From Alphaproteobacteria bacterium (GTDB lineage Bacteria; Pseudomonadota; Alphaproteobacteria; JALRGP01): a stretch of 6,500 bases of DNA. Positions 6,361-6,500 of the stretch are shown here, piece after piece. The DNA lies in NCBI GenBank assembly GCA_023259685.1, contig JALRGP010000059.1, positions 1 to 6,500 of the forward strand. Reading direction: 5' to 3'. The notes beneath the pieces are model-generated. The model was given only the letters and a program-made list of their open reading frames with translations. It was not told the origin of the DNA and did no database searches. The translations under genes and the position numbers were made by a program. Position 1 is the first letter of the stretch. Each line of letters begins with the position of its first letter.

Positions 6361-6454
6361 AAACAGGATCATTGGTTGATCAGGTGGCGTTGTATCTAAT
6401 TCAAACCGCTGGTTTAGAGGTGTTGATTAGACTTCCTGCAAAACAGGATTATTG
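6361..6454. repeat. Short direct near-repeat, 80 bases apart
   Basis: AAACAGGATCATTG (6361-6374) recurs as AAACAGGATTATTG (6441-6454) with one mismatch. TCCTG precedes both, so the match extends to about 20 bases if one base of gap is allowed. The 80-base spacing is not a multiple of three, so the two copies are in different frames. It marks the zone where the Ig-repeat gene loses its frame. Confidence 0.5.
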
Positions 6455-6500
6455 CTAATATAAACAAAGTTTTTAAATCAAATTTGTTTAAAAGATGGAA

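Larger units (their letters stand above)
5309..6426 (-). pseudogene. Ig-like repeat protein, frameshifted and 5'-incomplete
   Basis: Two open stretches on the minus strand, about 6426-6001 and 6001-5309, are one gene split by a one-base loss in an A run. Joining the frames gives a continuous module, SGK then TDNLGRYVINI, which aligns residue by residue with the preceding copy AKTNGSGDYSLYI. The encoded protein has two Big_6-like bacterial Ig modules (opening PTIxGKAxPxS, followed by xGxY and later KDxxxxxS), then two longer modules (SLGKI, EKELWLRPR, TGSYNLES, DAIGN). It ends at VPKN with no anchor visible. The ATG at 5866 is an internal methionine in a TIDTMGATLT linker (compare IDTTPPTLT), not a start. 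Towards the 5' side the frame holding STPLNQRFELD meets a stop at 6427-6429, so the true start is lost or outside the window. Related proteins are secreted or surface adhesins; that role is inferred. The gene may be intact if the frame breaks are sequence errors. Confidence 0.75.

Noticed and set aside
6350..6371. Inverted repeat ATCCTGT-AA-ACAGGAT as a terminator or operator
   Set aside because: The two-base loop is too tight for a hairpin, and it lies within coding sequence of the Ig-repeat gene.

Overview
The window is AT-rich. It reads like a piece of a reduced or host-associated alphaproteobacterial chromosome. This placement is an inference. It rests on the style of the flagellin-like protein, which resembles the long alphaproteobacterial flagellins of the Rhodospirillales type. 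It also rests on a small protein that resembles a family I recall from phages of alphaproteobacteria, and on the AT-rich codon use. An intracellular lineage such as Holosporales is possible but cannot be shown from this window.

Layout. Positions 1-300 hold no convincing gene. Positions 301-1068 (atpG) and 1049-2611 (atpA, possibly to 2644) are on the minus strand. They overlap by 20 bases and encode the gamma and alpha subunits of F1-ATPase. atpH is not found upstream of atpA, and atpD does not begin in the 300 bases after atpG, so the usual atpHAGDC order is broken here. A 150-base divergent spacer carries a sigma70-like promoter facing atpA and, on the plus strand, a good sigma54-type -24/-12 element facing a 617-residue flagellin-like gene (2797-4650). 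That protein has recognisable flagellin N- and C-terminal regions around a middle region built from three diverged copies of one module. It is followed on the same strand by a small cysteine-rich protein (about 4733-5239) resembling a conserved tailed-phage hypothetical family. A 12-bp perfect hairpin at 5264-5293 ends this pair.

From the hairpin to the right edge the minus strand carries the remains of one gene for a protein of tandem Ig-like modules. Two modules of about 68 residues are followed by two modules of about 80 residues. The gene is split by a one-base frameshift in an A run (6001-6004), and its frame is broken again near 6426-6440, so it is best called a pseudogene unless these are sequence errors or recoding sites.

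The ATP synthase genes serve energy metabolism. The flagellin-like gene and its phage-like neighbour look like an accessory cassette under flagellar-style (sigma54) control. The Ig-repeat gene looks like a decaying surface or secreted adhesin-type protein. I see no defence system, CRISPR array, tRNA, rRNA or insertion sequence.
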